A stretch of DNA of 64,000 nt, taken from Moraxella ovis. GTDB lineage: Bacteria; Pseudomonadota; Gammaproteobacteria; Pseudomonadales; Moraxellaceae. The position numbers and the translations under genes are program-made. The stretch covers positions 1,674,001-1,738,000 of the forward strand of contig NZ_UGPW01000001.1 of assembly GCF_900453105.1 (NCBI RefSeq), in the 5' to 3' direction. Below the pieces are notes generated by a model that did no database searches, was not told the origin of the DNA, and was given only the letters and a program-made list of their open reading frames with translations. Shown in pieces: positions 23,849-33,036 of this stretch (positions are counted from its first letter, which is position 1; each line of letters begins with the position of its first letter).

Positions 23849-24655
23849 CTATCTTTTGGCTCTAAATGTGGTGACAAAACCCGACAGTGCATAAATAATG
23901 CCAATGGCCAATATACCCACGGGCAGATCATAAAGCGCCGCGCCCATGACGAGCACCCCAATGATCAATGCCACGAACGGAACTTTCTGGCGGTCAAATT
24001 CCTTAAAGGAGTAATACTTAACATTACTCACCATGAGTAATCCGCAGATCACAACCCATGCAGCAAAGGCAAATTCTGCCACACCGATATTATTGCCCAC
24101 GCTCCCCAACCAATCGGCATGATCAATCGCAACCATGACACTTGATGCTAATAGAATGGCAGCCAAAGGACTTGCCAATCCAATAAAGTACTTCTTGTCA
24201 ACTTCGCCAATCTGCACATTAAAACGAGCCAAACGAAACGCCGCGCAAGCTGTGAACACAAAAGCGCACGCCAAACCAAAGCGTCCTAACTCGTGCAGGA
24301 CAAATTGATAAACAAGCATTGCGGGTGCAAGTCCAAACGCGATGCAATCCGCCAAACTGTCAAACTGCTCGCCAAATGGGCTTTGTGCATTTAAGATGCG
24401 TGCAGCTCTCCCATCCATGCCATCAAGCACAGCGGACAGAAAAATTGCCAAAGCCGCCTTATAGTAAGCACCTTCACTACTAGCGACGATGGAGAAAAAC
24501 GCACACAACATAGATGCAGTGGTGATAAGATTGGGAACGAGATAGACGCCCTTTCTTACTTGTCGCTGTCCATCAATGGCCTCACTTTCAACAACTTCAA
24601 AAGTGATGCCGCCTGCATCATCAAAGTCATTTAGATGATCGTCTGACTTCTTCAT
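23849..24655 (-). CDS. pssA: CDP-diacylglycerol--serine O-phosphatidyltransferase
   Basis: PssA makes phosphatidylserine, the precursor of phosphatidylethanolamine, in the inner membrane. The 268-residue protein has a polar N-terminus of about 40 residues and then several membrane segments. The CDP-alcohol phosphotransferase signature is complete: DGMDGRAARI, then G and two Asp in FGEQFDSLAD. This is the membrane-embedded type, not the E. coli PLD-like type. It starts 3 nt after the rlmJ stop, so both form one unit ending at the terminator at 23794. Confidence 0.93.
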   Translation of the reverse strand: MKKSDDHLNDFDDAGGITFEVVESEAIDGQRQVRKGVYLVPNLITTASMLCAFFSIVASSEGAYYKAALAIFLSAVLDGMDGRAARILNAQSPFGEQFDSLADCIAFGLAPAMLVYQFVLHELGRFGLACAFVFTACAAFRLARFNVQIGEVDKKYFIGLASPLAAILLASSVMVAIDHADWLGSVGNNIGVAEFAFAAWVVICGLLMVSNVKYYSFKEFDRQKVPFVALIIGVLVMGAALYDLPVGILAIGIIYALSGFVTTFRAKR

Positions 24656-24658
24656 ACA

Positions 24659-25537
24659 TCATTCTCCGACCAGCCATTTCACGACCGCCATGTCTTCAAT
24701 AGTCATGGCAGGTGCATCTGCTGGTTTTAGAATTGGCGCGAGTGTCTGCAGAATTTCTTTGGCATGCACATCAAACTGCCAAGGCGGATTAATAATGTGC
24801 AATCCTGTGCCATTCATGCCCACCGCCACATCATTAGGATATAAATTTAGCTCACATACCAGCTGACGACGGATTTCGGTACGTTTCATTTTTTTGTAGA
24901 ACAGCTCTACCGCTTCTTTGTTCTTAATGGGATACCACAGCACAAATGTCCCCGTGGCAAATTTCTTATAGCTTGCCACAAGCAAATCCACCAAACGGCT
25001 AAAATCTTTATACTCTTGTTCAAATGGCGGGTCAAGTAGGATAATACCACGCTTCTCTTTTGGGGGTAGCACCGCAGGCACGCCTTCAAAAGCGTCACGA
25101 TGATGAACGCCAATCGGCAGTTGGTATAACTGATAATTTAGCGCATCGTATTCATCGGCCACCACTTCAAAGGCTTCGGCACGCAAAGGTGCATATTTAG
25201 AATGATTAAGTGCATGATTGGCAATCCACCATGGCGAGCCAGGATAGACGTGTTTATCATAGGTCTTGCGAGCGGTGTCAAGATCTAACAAATACTGAGC
25301 GATGGCTTTTGGCGGCGTGTCAAGATCGGCATTCTCTAGCGCAAGAATGCCTTTATTTGCCTCACCTGTCTTGGTGGCTTCCGTACTCTCTAGCGAGTAC
25401 AAACCGCGCCCACCATAAGCATCCAATACATAATAAGGCTTGGCTTTGGCGGAGAATTGAGAAAGCAGCTGTAATAACAAAATATGCTTGGCAACGTCAG
25501 CGAAGTTACCTGCATGATAAGCATGTTTATAGTTCAT
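24659..25537 (-). CDS. rlmJ: 23S rRNA A2030 N6-methyltransferase RlmJ
   Basis: RlmJ methylates A2030 of 23S rRNA using S-adenosylmethionine. The 292-residue protein starts MNYKHAYHAGNFADVAKHIL, the family hallmark. YVLDAYGGRGLY (SAM-binding) and the catalytic LLDPPFEQEYKDF follow, with LHIINPPW near the end. It is divergent from the oxygenase gene and leads into pssA. Confidence 0.95.
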   Translation of the reverse strand: MNYKHAYHAGNFADVAKHILLLQLLSQFSAKAKPYYVLDAYGGRGLYSLESTEATKTGEANKGILALENADLDTPPKAIAQYLLDLDTARKTYDKHVYPGSPWWIANHALNHSKYAPLRAEAFEVVADEYDALNYQLYQLPIGVHHRDAFEGVPAVLPPKEKRGIILLDPPFEQEYKDFSRLVDLLVASYKKFATGTFVLWYPIKNKEAVELFYKKMKRTEIRRQLVCELNLYPNDVAVGMNGTGLHIINPPWQFDVHAKEILQTLAPILKPADAPAMTIEDMAVVKWLVGE

Positions 25538-25614
25538 GTTGGTCTATTATGGTCTGTGTTTTTTGGATGCGTTTATGGTAACATAGTTGATTGTTTTTAG
25601 CTATTTTTATTTGT

Positions 25615-26211
25615 ATGACAACCTTTTATGCCGACTGGCACGCCTTGATTGATGCCAAGCTTGATGACTTTATCGCCACAGGCACGATGGTGCTTGATGA
25701 TGTCTTTGCTATGGACGACTTGACCGCCTTGCAAAATGAGAGCGGATTCATTGACTACAAAGAAGCCAAGCTCACACACGGTGAGAGGCAAGCTGCCATT
25801 CGTGGCGACAGCATTCGCTGGATTGATGAGGCTTGCCCTGTGGGGCTGGCGTATCTCCATGCCATCGATGAGCTTGGACGATATTTTAACGCCACGCTAT
25901 ATGCTGGCATTCGCTCATCAGAAGCACACTATGCTTGCTACCCTGCTGGCTTTGGTTATCGGTGGCATTCAGACAACCCCAAAGGGCGAGACGAACGAAT
26001 CATCTCGGCGGTGTTCTATCTCAATGACGCATGGCAGGACACTGATGGTGGTCAAATCACTGTCATCGACAGCATGGGCGACACCATACAACTTGCCCCG
26101 CAGCCAAACCGCCTTGTCATCTTTGACAGCAATTTACAGCATCAAGTTGAAATCACGCACCGCCAGCGTTTCTCCATCGCCACTTGGCTACGGCGAGACG
26201 ATGGCATCTGA
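25615..26211 (+). CDS. 2-oxoglutarate/Fe(II)-dependent oxygenase (SM-20 / prolyl hydroxylase type)
   Basis: The protein belongs to the 2OG-Fe(II) oxygenase superfamily, which hydroxylates proteins or small molecules; the substrate is unknown. From the ATG at 25615 it has 198 residues. Iron ligands are visible as His118 and Asp120 (GYRWHSDNPKG) and His176 (LQHQVEITH), with Arg185 in RQRFSIATWLR as the 2OG-binding residue. YLNDAWQDTDGGQI matches the P4Hc consensus. No ribosome site is seen; an in-frame TTG lies eight codons upstream. It is divergent from rlmJ. Confidence 0.85.
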   Translation: MTTFYADWHALIDAKLDDFIATGTMVLDDVFAMDDLTALQNESGFIDYKEAKLTHGERQAAIRGDSIRWIDEACPVGLAYLHAIDELGRYFNATLYAGIRSSEAHYACYPAGFGYRWHSDNPKGRDERIISAVFYLNDAWQDTDGGQITVIDSMGDTIQLAPQPNRLVIFDSNLQHQVEITHRQRFSIATWLRRDDGI

Positions 26212-26338
26212 CGACACCGATGACAAAGCCATGCCCAGCTCATCGGTCGTCAGCTTAACATCAGCAGCAAAAATCCAAATACTCAAACAAGCTCATCAGA
26301 TTGGCAGCAATCAACTCTCTACTTAGACTTCTCCAATC

Positions 26339-26358
26339 AGGGCGAATGACATCGCCCT
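26339..26358 (+). terminator. Terminator after the oxygenase gene
   Basis: AGGGCGA/TCGCCCT with a 6-nt loop lies between the converging oxygenase and znuD genes. The T run (CTTTTTTATT) is 10 nt further on. Confidence 0.6.
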
Positions 26359-26386
26359 TTCATGTCGCTTTTTTATTAAAGCACCC

Positions 26387-28921
26387 TTAGAACTTCACAT
26401 TCAAAGACATACTCACATTTCGTCCTTGTTGTGGCACAAAGGGCAAAAATGAGTTGTGCACATAGATTTTCTCGTTCAACAAATTATTGGCACGAACCGA
26501 CCATGTGTAGTCGAGACGCCCTGTGTTTTTACGATAATCTAGACCGAGATTGAGCAGATTGTAGCCATCGGTGGCGTCCTCATTGATATAAATGGGGCAA
26601 AGTTTGTTGCGTCCTGCGTTATGATAGGGGCATTCGCTGTCGTATTTGGCGGCGACAGACTCTGATGTGCGTTTTTGGGCAAAGACCTTGCTAAACTCCA
26701 AAGACGACGACCAATTACCGTGTTCGCCATTGATACGAAATCCAAGACGGTCAGGCGACATTCTAGGAGCGTGGCGGTCAGGGCGTGTGATGGTCTCTTG
26801 ACCGATGATGGGGCGTTTGTAGATGGCACACTCTTCTTCATAATCTGGGTGCGTTCTGCTCCACCCACACTCCTCTGGGTCTTCGTAGCCAACCAGCTGT
26901 CTGTCACCATAGATATTACCCACAAAAATCGGCTCAAAGTCATACAATCTGCCACGCACTTTATCGCCAAAGACTGCTACTTTATAATTGGGGTTCACTT
27001 GATAGCCGACTTCAAGCTCCGCCCCACGAATCTTAGCTTTGGACTGGGTGTAGCGTCTCATCGCAAGGTTGCCGACCTTGTAGAGATTTTCTGGGTGAAT
27101 AAAGTTATCAAAATTATTGCCATAGACACTGCCTTTGACGCTCCATTTATCACCCTTAAAGGTCGCCCCAAATTCTAGGTTATCCGACTTTTCTTTATCA
27201 AGATTTTTGTTGCCAAACATAAATGAGTTGGTCGCCAAATGCTTGCCGTGATAATAAAGGTCCATCGGGCTTGGTATGCGTTCGTTATGCGAATAAGTGG
27301 TATCAAGGCGAAGCTTTGGTGTGATGTCGTACAAGGCGGTAATGGCGTAGGATTTGGCGTTTTGCTTGTAGGTCGTCAAATCAGGATACTCTTGGCGAAC
27401 CGCTCGCCCATAGCGTTTTAGGGTGTGGTCAATCTCATCTAGGTCATAATGCACAGGGATTTTGGTGTTTTCAAAACGATAGCCAGTCTCTAAAGTGAGC
27501 TTGCTAAACTTGGCATTGGTCAAGGCAAACAGCCCCAATGATTTTTGGGTGTTCTCTACCAAAGGTCGGCGGTTTTCTGACTTTTCTTTAATGCTAGGGA
27601 TTAGGGCGTGCGTGCGGTTTTGGGCGTAGTCAGCTCCCCATACCAGACCGTATTTGTCTTTAATGCTGTGATGAAAGCTTAATTTGCCCAGATAAGCATC
27701 ATTGCCATAATAAACAGGATTGCCCTGCACAAACCGCTCTTTGCTCCCTGTCATAATGGGCTTGCCTTCGTCAAACTCAGTGTGCTTGTAATTGGTGTAG
27801 CCTAAATTTAGCTTGACTTTGTCTAGCCAGTTAAATGGCTGATTCAGCTCGCCTTGAATACTTGTGGAGCTTGACCGCATTTCAAGCCAAGGGGCTTTGT
27901 GATGATGGTCGTGCTTATGTCCATAGACATGGTCGTGGCTGTGCTTTGGGTCGGCTTCATGGTCGTTGCCGCAGTGGAAATGGAGCGAATCAAGCATGTC
28001 GGTGTCGTCCATCAGGTGCGGATAAATCGTCAAATAGTGGCGACCTCGCCCAAGTTTGTTATGAGGGTCGATGACATGGGCAGCACATTCGTCATATTTA
28101 TGATTGTGTCCCACAAGCCCATAGTTCTCACGGCGTAGGGTATGGGCAATCCCCAGATGACCTTTGTCGCCGATGTAGGATAAGCCTATGGTGCTGGCTT
28201 TGGTGTTGTTGTATGAGTCAGGCAAGTATTTCAAGGTTTCTTCATCAAACTTGATGGCAGGCACATTGTAAGGATTGGCATCTCTTGCCAAGCCCTCCAC
28301 ACGCATCGCCAGATGCTTGCCGATGGGGAAACTAAGTGCAGCAGTAACCAGTTTTTCGTCAGAGCCTGTGGTGTAGCGTGTCAACACCTCGCCTTGCGGC
28401 ATCGATGGCATACGGCTAGGCAGTCTTTCGTCCACGACATTGATGACCCCAGCAGGCGAAGCGTTGGCGTGCATAAGCGTGCTTGCCCCACGCACAAGCT
28501 CCACACGACTGGCAAGCAAGGTATCCACCCCCACAGCGTGGTCAGGACTGATGTTTGACATATCCGCCACACCCAAGCCGTTGTTTAAGACCTTGACACG
28601 CACACCCTCTTGCCCACGCACAACAGGAGCGGATGCACCACCCCCAAAAGGATTAGAATGAACACCTAGCTCGCCTGCCAAAGCATTACCCAGTGTAGCA
28701 GAGCGTTGTTGCAACTTGGATTTTACAACGGTGGTATCAGAGGCTTTTTGGTTATCATCGAAAGCAGCACCCGCCAAGGGGGTTTTATTGAGCGTAACAA
28801 TGAGCTGCTCTAATTCTACCGATGGTTTGTCATCGTTATTCACCTGCGATGGTTGATTGGCATAGGCAGCTTGTGCCAGCAGAGTCAATACCGCAAGCGG
28901 CAAGGCTTTATAACTTGTCAT
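26387..28921 (-). CDS. znuD: TonB-dependent outer-membrane receptor, ZnuD-like
   Basis: The protein is an 844-residue TonB-dependent receptor. It has a signal peptide (LPLAVLTLLAQAAYA), a TonB-box region (LEQLIVTLNKTP), a plug (PVVRGQEGVRVKVLNNGLGV, RVELVRGASTLMHA) and a barrel ending in an aromatic-type MSLNVKF. An external loop near 27890-27990 is very rich in His (for example HFHCGNDHEADPKHSHDH), as in neisserial ZnuD, which takes up zinc. Cys pairs occur in other loops. A Zur-like palindrome overlaps its promoter region. Zinc is inferred from the His loop and that box; heme is the other ligand known for ZnuD relatives. Confidence 0.85.
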   Translation of the reverse strand: MTSYKALPLAVLTLLAQAAYANQPSQVNNDDKPSVELEQLIVTLNKTPLAGAAFDDNQKASDTTVVKSKLQQRSATLGNALAGELGVHSNPFGGGASAPVVRGQEGVRVKVLNNGLGVADMSNISPDHAVGVDTLLASRVELVRGASTLMHANASPAGVINVVDERLPSRMPSMPQGEVLTRYTTGSDEKLVTAALSFPIGKHLAMRVEGLARDANPYNVPAIKFDEETLKYLPDSYNNTKASTIGLSYIGDKGHLGIAHTLRRENYGLVGHNHKYDECAAHVIDPHNKLGRGRHYLTIYPHLMDDTDMLDSLHFHCGNDHEADPKHSHDHVYGHKHDHHHKAPWLEMRSSSTSIQGELNQPFNWLDKVKLNLGYTNYKHTEFDEGKPIMTGSKERFVQGNPVYYGNDAYLGKLSFHHSIKDKYGLVWGADYAQNRTHALIPSIKEKSENRRPLVENTQKSLGLFALTNAKFSKLTLETGYRFENTKIPVHYDLDEIDHTLKRYGRAVRQEYPDLTTYKQNAKSYAITALYDITPKLRLDTTYSHNERIPSPMDLYYHGKHLATNSFMFGNKNLDKEKSDNLEFGATFKGDKWSVKGSVYGNNFDNFIHPENLYKVGNLAMRRYTQSKAKIRGAELEVGYQVNPNYKVAVFGDKVRGRLYDFEPIFVGNIYGDRQLVGYEDPEECGWSRTHPDYEEECAIYKRPIIGQETITRPDRHAPRMSPDRLGFRINGEHGNWSSSLEFSKVFAQKRTSESVAAKYDSECPYHNAGRNKLCPIYINEDATDGYNLLNLGLDYRKNTGRLDYTWSVRANNLLNEKIYVHNSFLPFVPQQGRNVSMSLNVKF

Positions 28922-28952
28922 GTCATGTCCTAAAAATAATTGCCCATAAAAA

Positions 28953-28970
28953 ATTATATTATAACATAAT
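28953..28970 (-). promoter_or_regulatory. Zur-like operator of znuD
   Basis: An 18-bp palindrome with one mismatched pair reads ATTATGTTATAATATAAT on the minus strand. Its core GTTATAATATAAT differs at one position from the GTTATANTATAAC core that I recall for gammaproteobacterial Zur boxes. It contains a TATAAT -10 hexamer and lies 32 nt before the znuD start. Confidence 0.6.
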
Positions 28971-29020
28971 ATTTTTCAAAGACAGCATGATTTTAGCAAC
29001 ATTATTTAAAAAGTGTAAAA

Positions 29021-29046
29021 AAACCGCACCAATCACGGTGCGGTTT
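29021..29046 (-). terminator. Terminator of fbpA
   Basis: AAACCGCACC/GGTGCGGTTT with a 6-nt loop and a T run on the minus strand lies 23 nt past the fbpA stop. Confidence 0.92.
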
Positions 29047-29068
29047 CTCATCGTCGAACAGCAGACAG

Positions 29069-30067
29069 TCAGTTGTAGCCTGCCTTTCTCATGAGCATGA
29101 TGGCTTTTTGCTGATTTTGACCGGCAACAGCGACATTGATGATGTCTTGCTTGAAAGTACCCCATCCAGAGACAAGCGGTGCAGGAGCTGCACGGCTGCT
29201 GGCAGGATATTCAAAGTTACGGTCGGCATAGAGTCCTTGAGCCTCTGGGCTAGATAGCCACTCAATGAATCTTTGAGCTTCGGCAGGGTTTTTGCTGTGT
29301 TTGAGTACGCCAGCACCAGAGACATTGACATGAGTGCCTTTACCATTTTGATCAGCAAAGAATACTTTGACATTGTTGGCTACTGCTGGATTTTTGTTCA
29401 CCAAACGACCATAATAGTAAGTGTTAGCAATACCCACATCACAGCGGCCAGCGTTGATGGCTTCTAGGAGTGAAGTGTCGTTCGGGAATGGAGCGGCTGC
29501 TAGGTTATTCACCCAACCTTTTACCACACGCTCAGTTGTTGCTTCGCCGTGATTGGCAATCATGGTGGCGACCAGCGACTGGTTATATACATTGTTTGAA
29601 GTGCGTAGGCACAGTTTGCCTTTCCATTTTGAATCCGCCAAATCAGCATAGGTAGACAGCTGACTTGGATTGACTGTTTTAGGATTATAAAAAATCGTTC
29701 TTGCACGCACTGACAGACCAAACCATTGGTTATTAGCAGCTCGTAGGTGTGGCGGAATGTTGTTTTTTAGTGTCGGTGAATCAATTGAGCGTAAAAGACC
29801 CATCGTTGAGGCCTTCCAAAGGTTACCACCATCAACGGTAATCAACACATCGCCTTTGGTATTTGCACCTTCGGCTTGGACTCTTGCCATGAGCGGACCA
29901 TCTTTGTCATTAACCAGCGTGACCTTTGTTCCTGTCTTTGCTTGGTAAGCTTGGGCGATTGGTCTTAGCAATTCATCGGCACGAGATGAATAAACCACCA
30001 ACTCACTGGCAAATGCTGGCAACGCCATCAATGCAGCCACTTGAGCGACTAAAATTTTCTTTAACAT
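29069..30067 (-). CDS. fbpA: Periplasmic ferric iron-binding protein
   Basis: This is the substrate-binding protein of an Fe(III) ABC importer. The 332-residue protein has a signal peptide ending PAFAS and then [19 protein letters not shown]. Further landmarks are [26 protein letters not shown], and the adjacent tyrosines NTYYYGRL that bind iron in this family. The first ligand region is YSSR rather than YNGQ-H, so it groups with Fut/Idi-type proteins. It is transcribed away from fbpB and fbpC, which is unusual for fbpABC but leaves all three parts together. Confidence 0.92.
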   Translation of the reverse strand: MLKKILVAQVAALMALPAFASELVVYSSRADELLRPIAQAYQAKTGTKVTLVNDKDGPLMARVQAEGANTKGDVLITVDGGNLWKASTMGLLRSIDSPTLKNNIPPHLRAANNQWFGLSVRARTIFYNPKTVNPSQLSTYADLADSKWKGKLCLRTSNNVYNQSLVATMIANHGEATTERVVKGWVNNLAAAPFPNDTSLLEAINAGRCDVGIANTYYYGRLVNKNPAVANNVKVFFADQNGKGTHVNVSGAGVLKHSKNPAEAQRFIEWLSSPEAQGLYADRNFEYPASSRAAPAPLVSGWGTFKQDIINVAVAGQNQQKAIMLMRKAGYN

Positions 30068-30186
30068 AAGTTCATCCTTCTAAAAAGCCAATGGCATGGC
30101 ATGGCTTGACAAAACAGAGCTGACAACAACAGCGAAAATACAATTTTTTGACAAAAAAGCCCAAAAAGATTGCCATTTCCTGTTGT

Positions 30187-30233
30187 ATTATAATACCATA
30201 TTCATTTTTAAACAAGGATTATTATCATTATTG
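30187..30233 (-). promoter_or_regulatory. fbpA promoter with Fur-like box
   Basis: On the minus strand TTGTTT (30210-30215), a 17-nt spacer and TATAAT (30187-30192) can drive fbpA. Just upstream, 30214-30233 reads ATAATGATAAT plus degenerate sequence on the minus strand, matching about 14 of 19 positions of the Fur consensus. Placed between divergent fbpA and fbpBC, it could control both directions. Confidence 0.6.
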
Positions 30234-30276
30234 TTTATATGATGATGAGCCATCACCAACCAAACACAGCAGACTT

Positions 30277-31881
30277 ATGACACATTCAACATTGCTTGCA
30301 CGCCTTTGGCTTGGACTTTGTTCCTTGCTGGTCATCATTCCTTTGGGAGTGATTTTATCCTCGCTGGGCGAATTTGATGCCGAGATTTGGCATTTTTTGC
30401 TCGATCACGAATTGCCAAAGCTACTCAAAAACACCTTATGGCTGGTGTTGTCGGTTGGGATTGGTGTGGTGGTGCTTGGAACAAGCGCTGCATGGCTTGT
30501 TACCATGTATGATTTTCCGATGAAGCGTGTGTTCGGCTGGGCGATGATGTTGCCTTTGGCGGTGCCTGCCTATGTTCTTGCCTTTGTGCAGCTTGGTTTG
30601 TTTGATTATACCGGTCCCATCAGCACCCATCTGCGAGAGGTTTGGGGCTTTGAACAAGGGCTGCCAGACATACGCCATGGCGGTGGTCTGGCGGTCGTGA
30701 TGAGCCTGACCTTGTATCCTTATGTGTATCTTTTGTCCAAAAATGCCTTTGGCAGCATGGGGGGGCGTATCTTGGAGGTTGGTGCTTCTTTGGGCTTGTC
30801 AAATCGCCAGTCATTCTTTAAAATTGCCCTACCCATGGCAAGACCTTGGGTAGCAAGTGGAGCAACCTTAGCACTCATGGAAGTATTGGCAGACTTTGGG
30901 GCTGTGTCAATTTTTGGTTATGACACCTTCACCACCGCCATCTATCAGGCATGGTATGGTTTTTTTAGCATCGACACCGCCAAGCAGCTTGCCAGCATTT
31001 TGATTGGTCTTGTGTTCGTATTCTTAGTGGTAGAGCAGCTCAGTCGTGGGAGAAAAAACTTTGAGAGTGTCGGTCGTGGCAGCCATCATCACAGTATCGC
31101 TTTGAGCGGCATCAGACGCTGGCTGGCATTCGGCTACTGTGCTGGGATTTTGTTTTTGGCATTTTTATTGCCTGTGATTCAGCTTGGGTTTTGGGTTTTG
31201 GATACCTGGCAAGGGATTGATTTTGTGGCGGTTTTTGAGCAAGCAAAAAACTCCATCATCGCAAGCTTATCTGCCGCCATCTTGGTTACCGCCGTTGCCT
31301 TTTTCATCAGTCTGGGCGTTCGGCATGACCGCAGCAGATTTGCCTTAGGCAGTGCCAAAATCTCAACGCTTGGCTACGCCATTCCCGGCTCTGTGCTTGC
31401 AGTAGGCGTATTCATTCCTGTGGCATTTTTTGATAATTATTTGATTGAATATGTGCCAGCGTTCGCTGGTCGTGATGCCATTTTTAAAGGCACGGTTCTG
31501 GTACTGCTCATCGCTTATTTGATTCGTTTTTTGGCATTGGGAGTGCAGACGGTAGACGCTGGCATGAAGCGTATCAAATCCACGCACACAGAGGTCGCAA
31601 AGAGTCTGGGAGTCACACCACTTCGCTCGCTTTTTAAAGTGTATCTGCCACTCATTAAAGGCTCACTGGGTACTGCATTGCTCATGGTGTTTGTCGATAC
31701 CATGAAAGAGATGCCAATCACTTTGATGATGCGTCCGTTCAGCTGGGATACGCTGGCGATACGCATCTACTCATTCACCAGTGAAGGTATGTACGAGGCG
31801 GCGGCCTTGCCTGCCTTGACCATCGTCTTGACAGGACTGATTCCTGTGATTTTATTCACCAAAATAGACCAAAAGAGCTAA
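30277..31881 (+). CDS. fbpB: Ferric iron ABC transporter permease
   Basis: FbpB is the inner-membrane channel of the iron importer. From the ATG at 30277 it has 534 residues, with about twelve hydrophobic segments and two fused permease halves. Each half has an EAA-like loop: VGASLGLSNRQSFFKIALPM in the first and AKSLGVTPLRSLFKVYLPLI in the second. The frame is open to 30148, but that region holds the divergent promoter. No Shine-Dalgarno is evident. fbpC follows after 4 nt. Confidence 0.92.
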   Translation: MTHSTLLARLWLGLCSLLVIIPLGVILSSLGEFDAEIWHFLLDHELPKLLKNTLWLVLSVGIGVVVLGTSAAWLVTMYDFPMKRVFGWAMMLPLAVPAYVLAFVQLGLFDYTGPISTHLREVWGFEQGLPDIRHGGGLAVVMSLTLYPYVYLLSKNAFGSMGGRILEVGASLGLSNRQSFFKIALPMARPWVASGATLALMEVLADFGAVSIFGYDTFTTAIYQAWYGFFSIDTAKQLASILIGLVFVFLVVEQLSRGRKNFESVGRGSHHHSIALSGIRRWLAFGYCAGILFLAFLLPVIQLGFWVLDTWQGIDFVAVFEQAKNSIIASLSAAILVTAVAFFISLGVRHDRSRFALGSAKISTLGYAIPGSVLAVGVFIPVAFFDNYLIEYVPAFAGRDAIFKGTVLVLLIAYLIRFLALGVQTVDAGMKRIKSTHTEVAKSLGVTPLRSLFKVYLPLIKGSLGTALLMVFVDTMKEMPITLMMRPFSWDTLAIRIYSFTSEGMYEAAALPALTIVLTGLIPVILFTKIDQKS

Positions 31882-31885
31882 ACTT

Positions 31886-32902
31886 ATGCTGACCGTACAA
31901 CGCTTGTGTGTCAAATTTGACAACAAACCCATTTTAAACCATGTGGATTTTTCTTTAAATACCGGTGAGATTGCCTGCCTGCTTGGGGCTTCTGGATGTG
32001 GCAAGACAACGATACTGCGTTGTCTGTCTGGCTTTGAGACCCCCAAAGAAGGCACCATTAGCCTCGATGGTCGCACACTGTTTGATGACAACACCAACAT
32101 CGCCACGCATGAGCGACGAATCGGCATGGTATTTCAAGATTACGCTCTTTTTCCGCATTTGACAGTGGCAAAGAATGTCGGCTTTGGGCTTAGTGATTTA
32201 AATCGTGCAGAAAAAGACGCTCGCATCGATGAGCTGCTTGCATTGGTAGGTTTGAGTGATTGCAAGCATCGTTATCCTCATGAGCTATCAGGCGGCCAGC
32301 AGCAGCGTGTTGCTTTGGTGCGAGCTCTCGCCCCCAGACCAAAGCTTATTTTGCTTGATGAGCCTTTCTCAAACTTAGACATTGAGCTGCGTACCACACT
32401 CTCCAAAGAGGTACGCAATCTGCTCAAATCACAAAATGTGAGTGCCATCTTGGTCACACACGACCAATCAGAAGCCTTTGCGATGGCAGACATGGTTGGC
32501 GTGATGGCACAAGGCATCATTCAGCAGTGGGACAGACCAGAGATGCTCTATCACCACCCCAAAAACGCCAAAGTCGCTACTTTTGTCGGCGAAGGCGTGC
32601 TGTATGACATCACCAAGACACGCACCGACGGTGTGGAATGCTCGCTTGGATTCATACCTGCCGCCGCCAAAGCGACAGACACACAGATACTCATCAGACC
32701 CCATGATGTCACACTCGCCCCTGATGGGTGTGTGAGCGTTAAGGTCATCGACCGAGATTTTCGTGGGGGTAATTGGCTTTATACCCTACAAAATGACAAA
32801 GGCGACACGCTCTTAATGCAGACTTCCATGGACAAAAGCTGCATCAGCCATCAGATTGGTGATGTGATTGGCATCAATATCCATCAAGGTGCGACCTTTT
32901 AA
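31886..32902 (+). CDS. fbpC: Ferric iron ABC transporter ATPase
   Basis: FbpC powers the importer. The 338-residue protein has Walker A GASGCGKTTILRC, the Q-loop FQDYALFPHLTVAKNV, the signature LSGGQQQRVALVRA, Walker B LILLDEPFSNLD and the H-loop VTHDQSEAF. A TOBE-like C-terminal domain follows (LIRPHDVTL). The start follows fbpB by 4 nt, indicating translational coupling. The stop codon overlaps the start of a 32-codon ORF (TAATG). Confidence 0.95.
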   Translation: MLTVQRLCVKFDNKPILNHVDFSLNTGEIACLLGASGCGKTTILRCLSGFETPKEGTISLDGRTLFDDNTNIATHERRIGMVFQDYALFPHLTVAKNVGFGLSDLNRAEKDARIDELLALVGLSDCKHRYPHELSGGQQQRVALVRALAPRPKLILLDEPFSNLDIELRTTLSKEVRNLLKSQNVSAILVTHDQSEAFAMADMVGVMAQGIIQQWDRPEMLYHHPKNAKVATFVGEGVLYDITKTRTDGVECSLGFIPAAAKATDTQILIRPHDVTLAPDGCVSVKVIDRDFRGGNWLYTLQNDKGDTLLMQTSMDKSCISHQIGDVIGINIHQGATF

Positions 32903-33000
32903 TGCCAAGCTCAACCAACACTCAGCCCAAGCACAATCAACGCTCTGTTCGGTTGCATCATGACTGGCATGGATTGTTCTTTTATGACAACAAGCCATGA
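32903..33000 (+). CDS. Small ORF coupled to fbpC
   Basis: A 32-codon ORF starts within the TAATG at the fbpC stop and ends before dapE. The peptide starts MPSSTNTQPKHNQRSVRLHH and ends HGLFFYDNKP. It is basic and His-rich, with no domain I recognise. The overlap suggests translational coupling, but such short frames also occur by chance. Confidence 0.3.
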
Positions 33001-33036
33001 TGATAATCTTGATAACATCTACCCTAGGAGAGATTC

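Noticed and set aside
26539..28661. Long frames opposite znuD
   Set aside because: They are shadows of the receptor gene; the His-rich loop and barrel pattern exist only on the minus strand.
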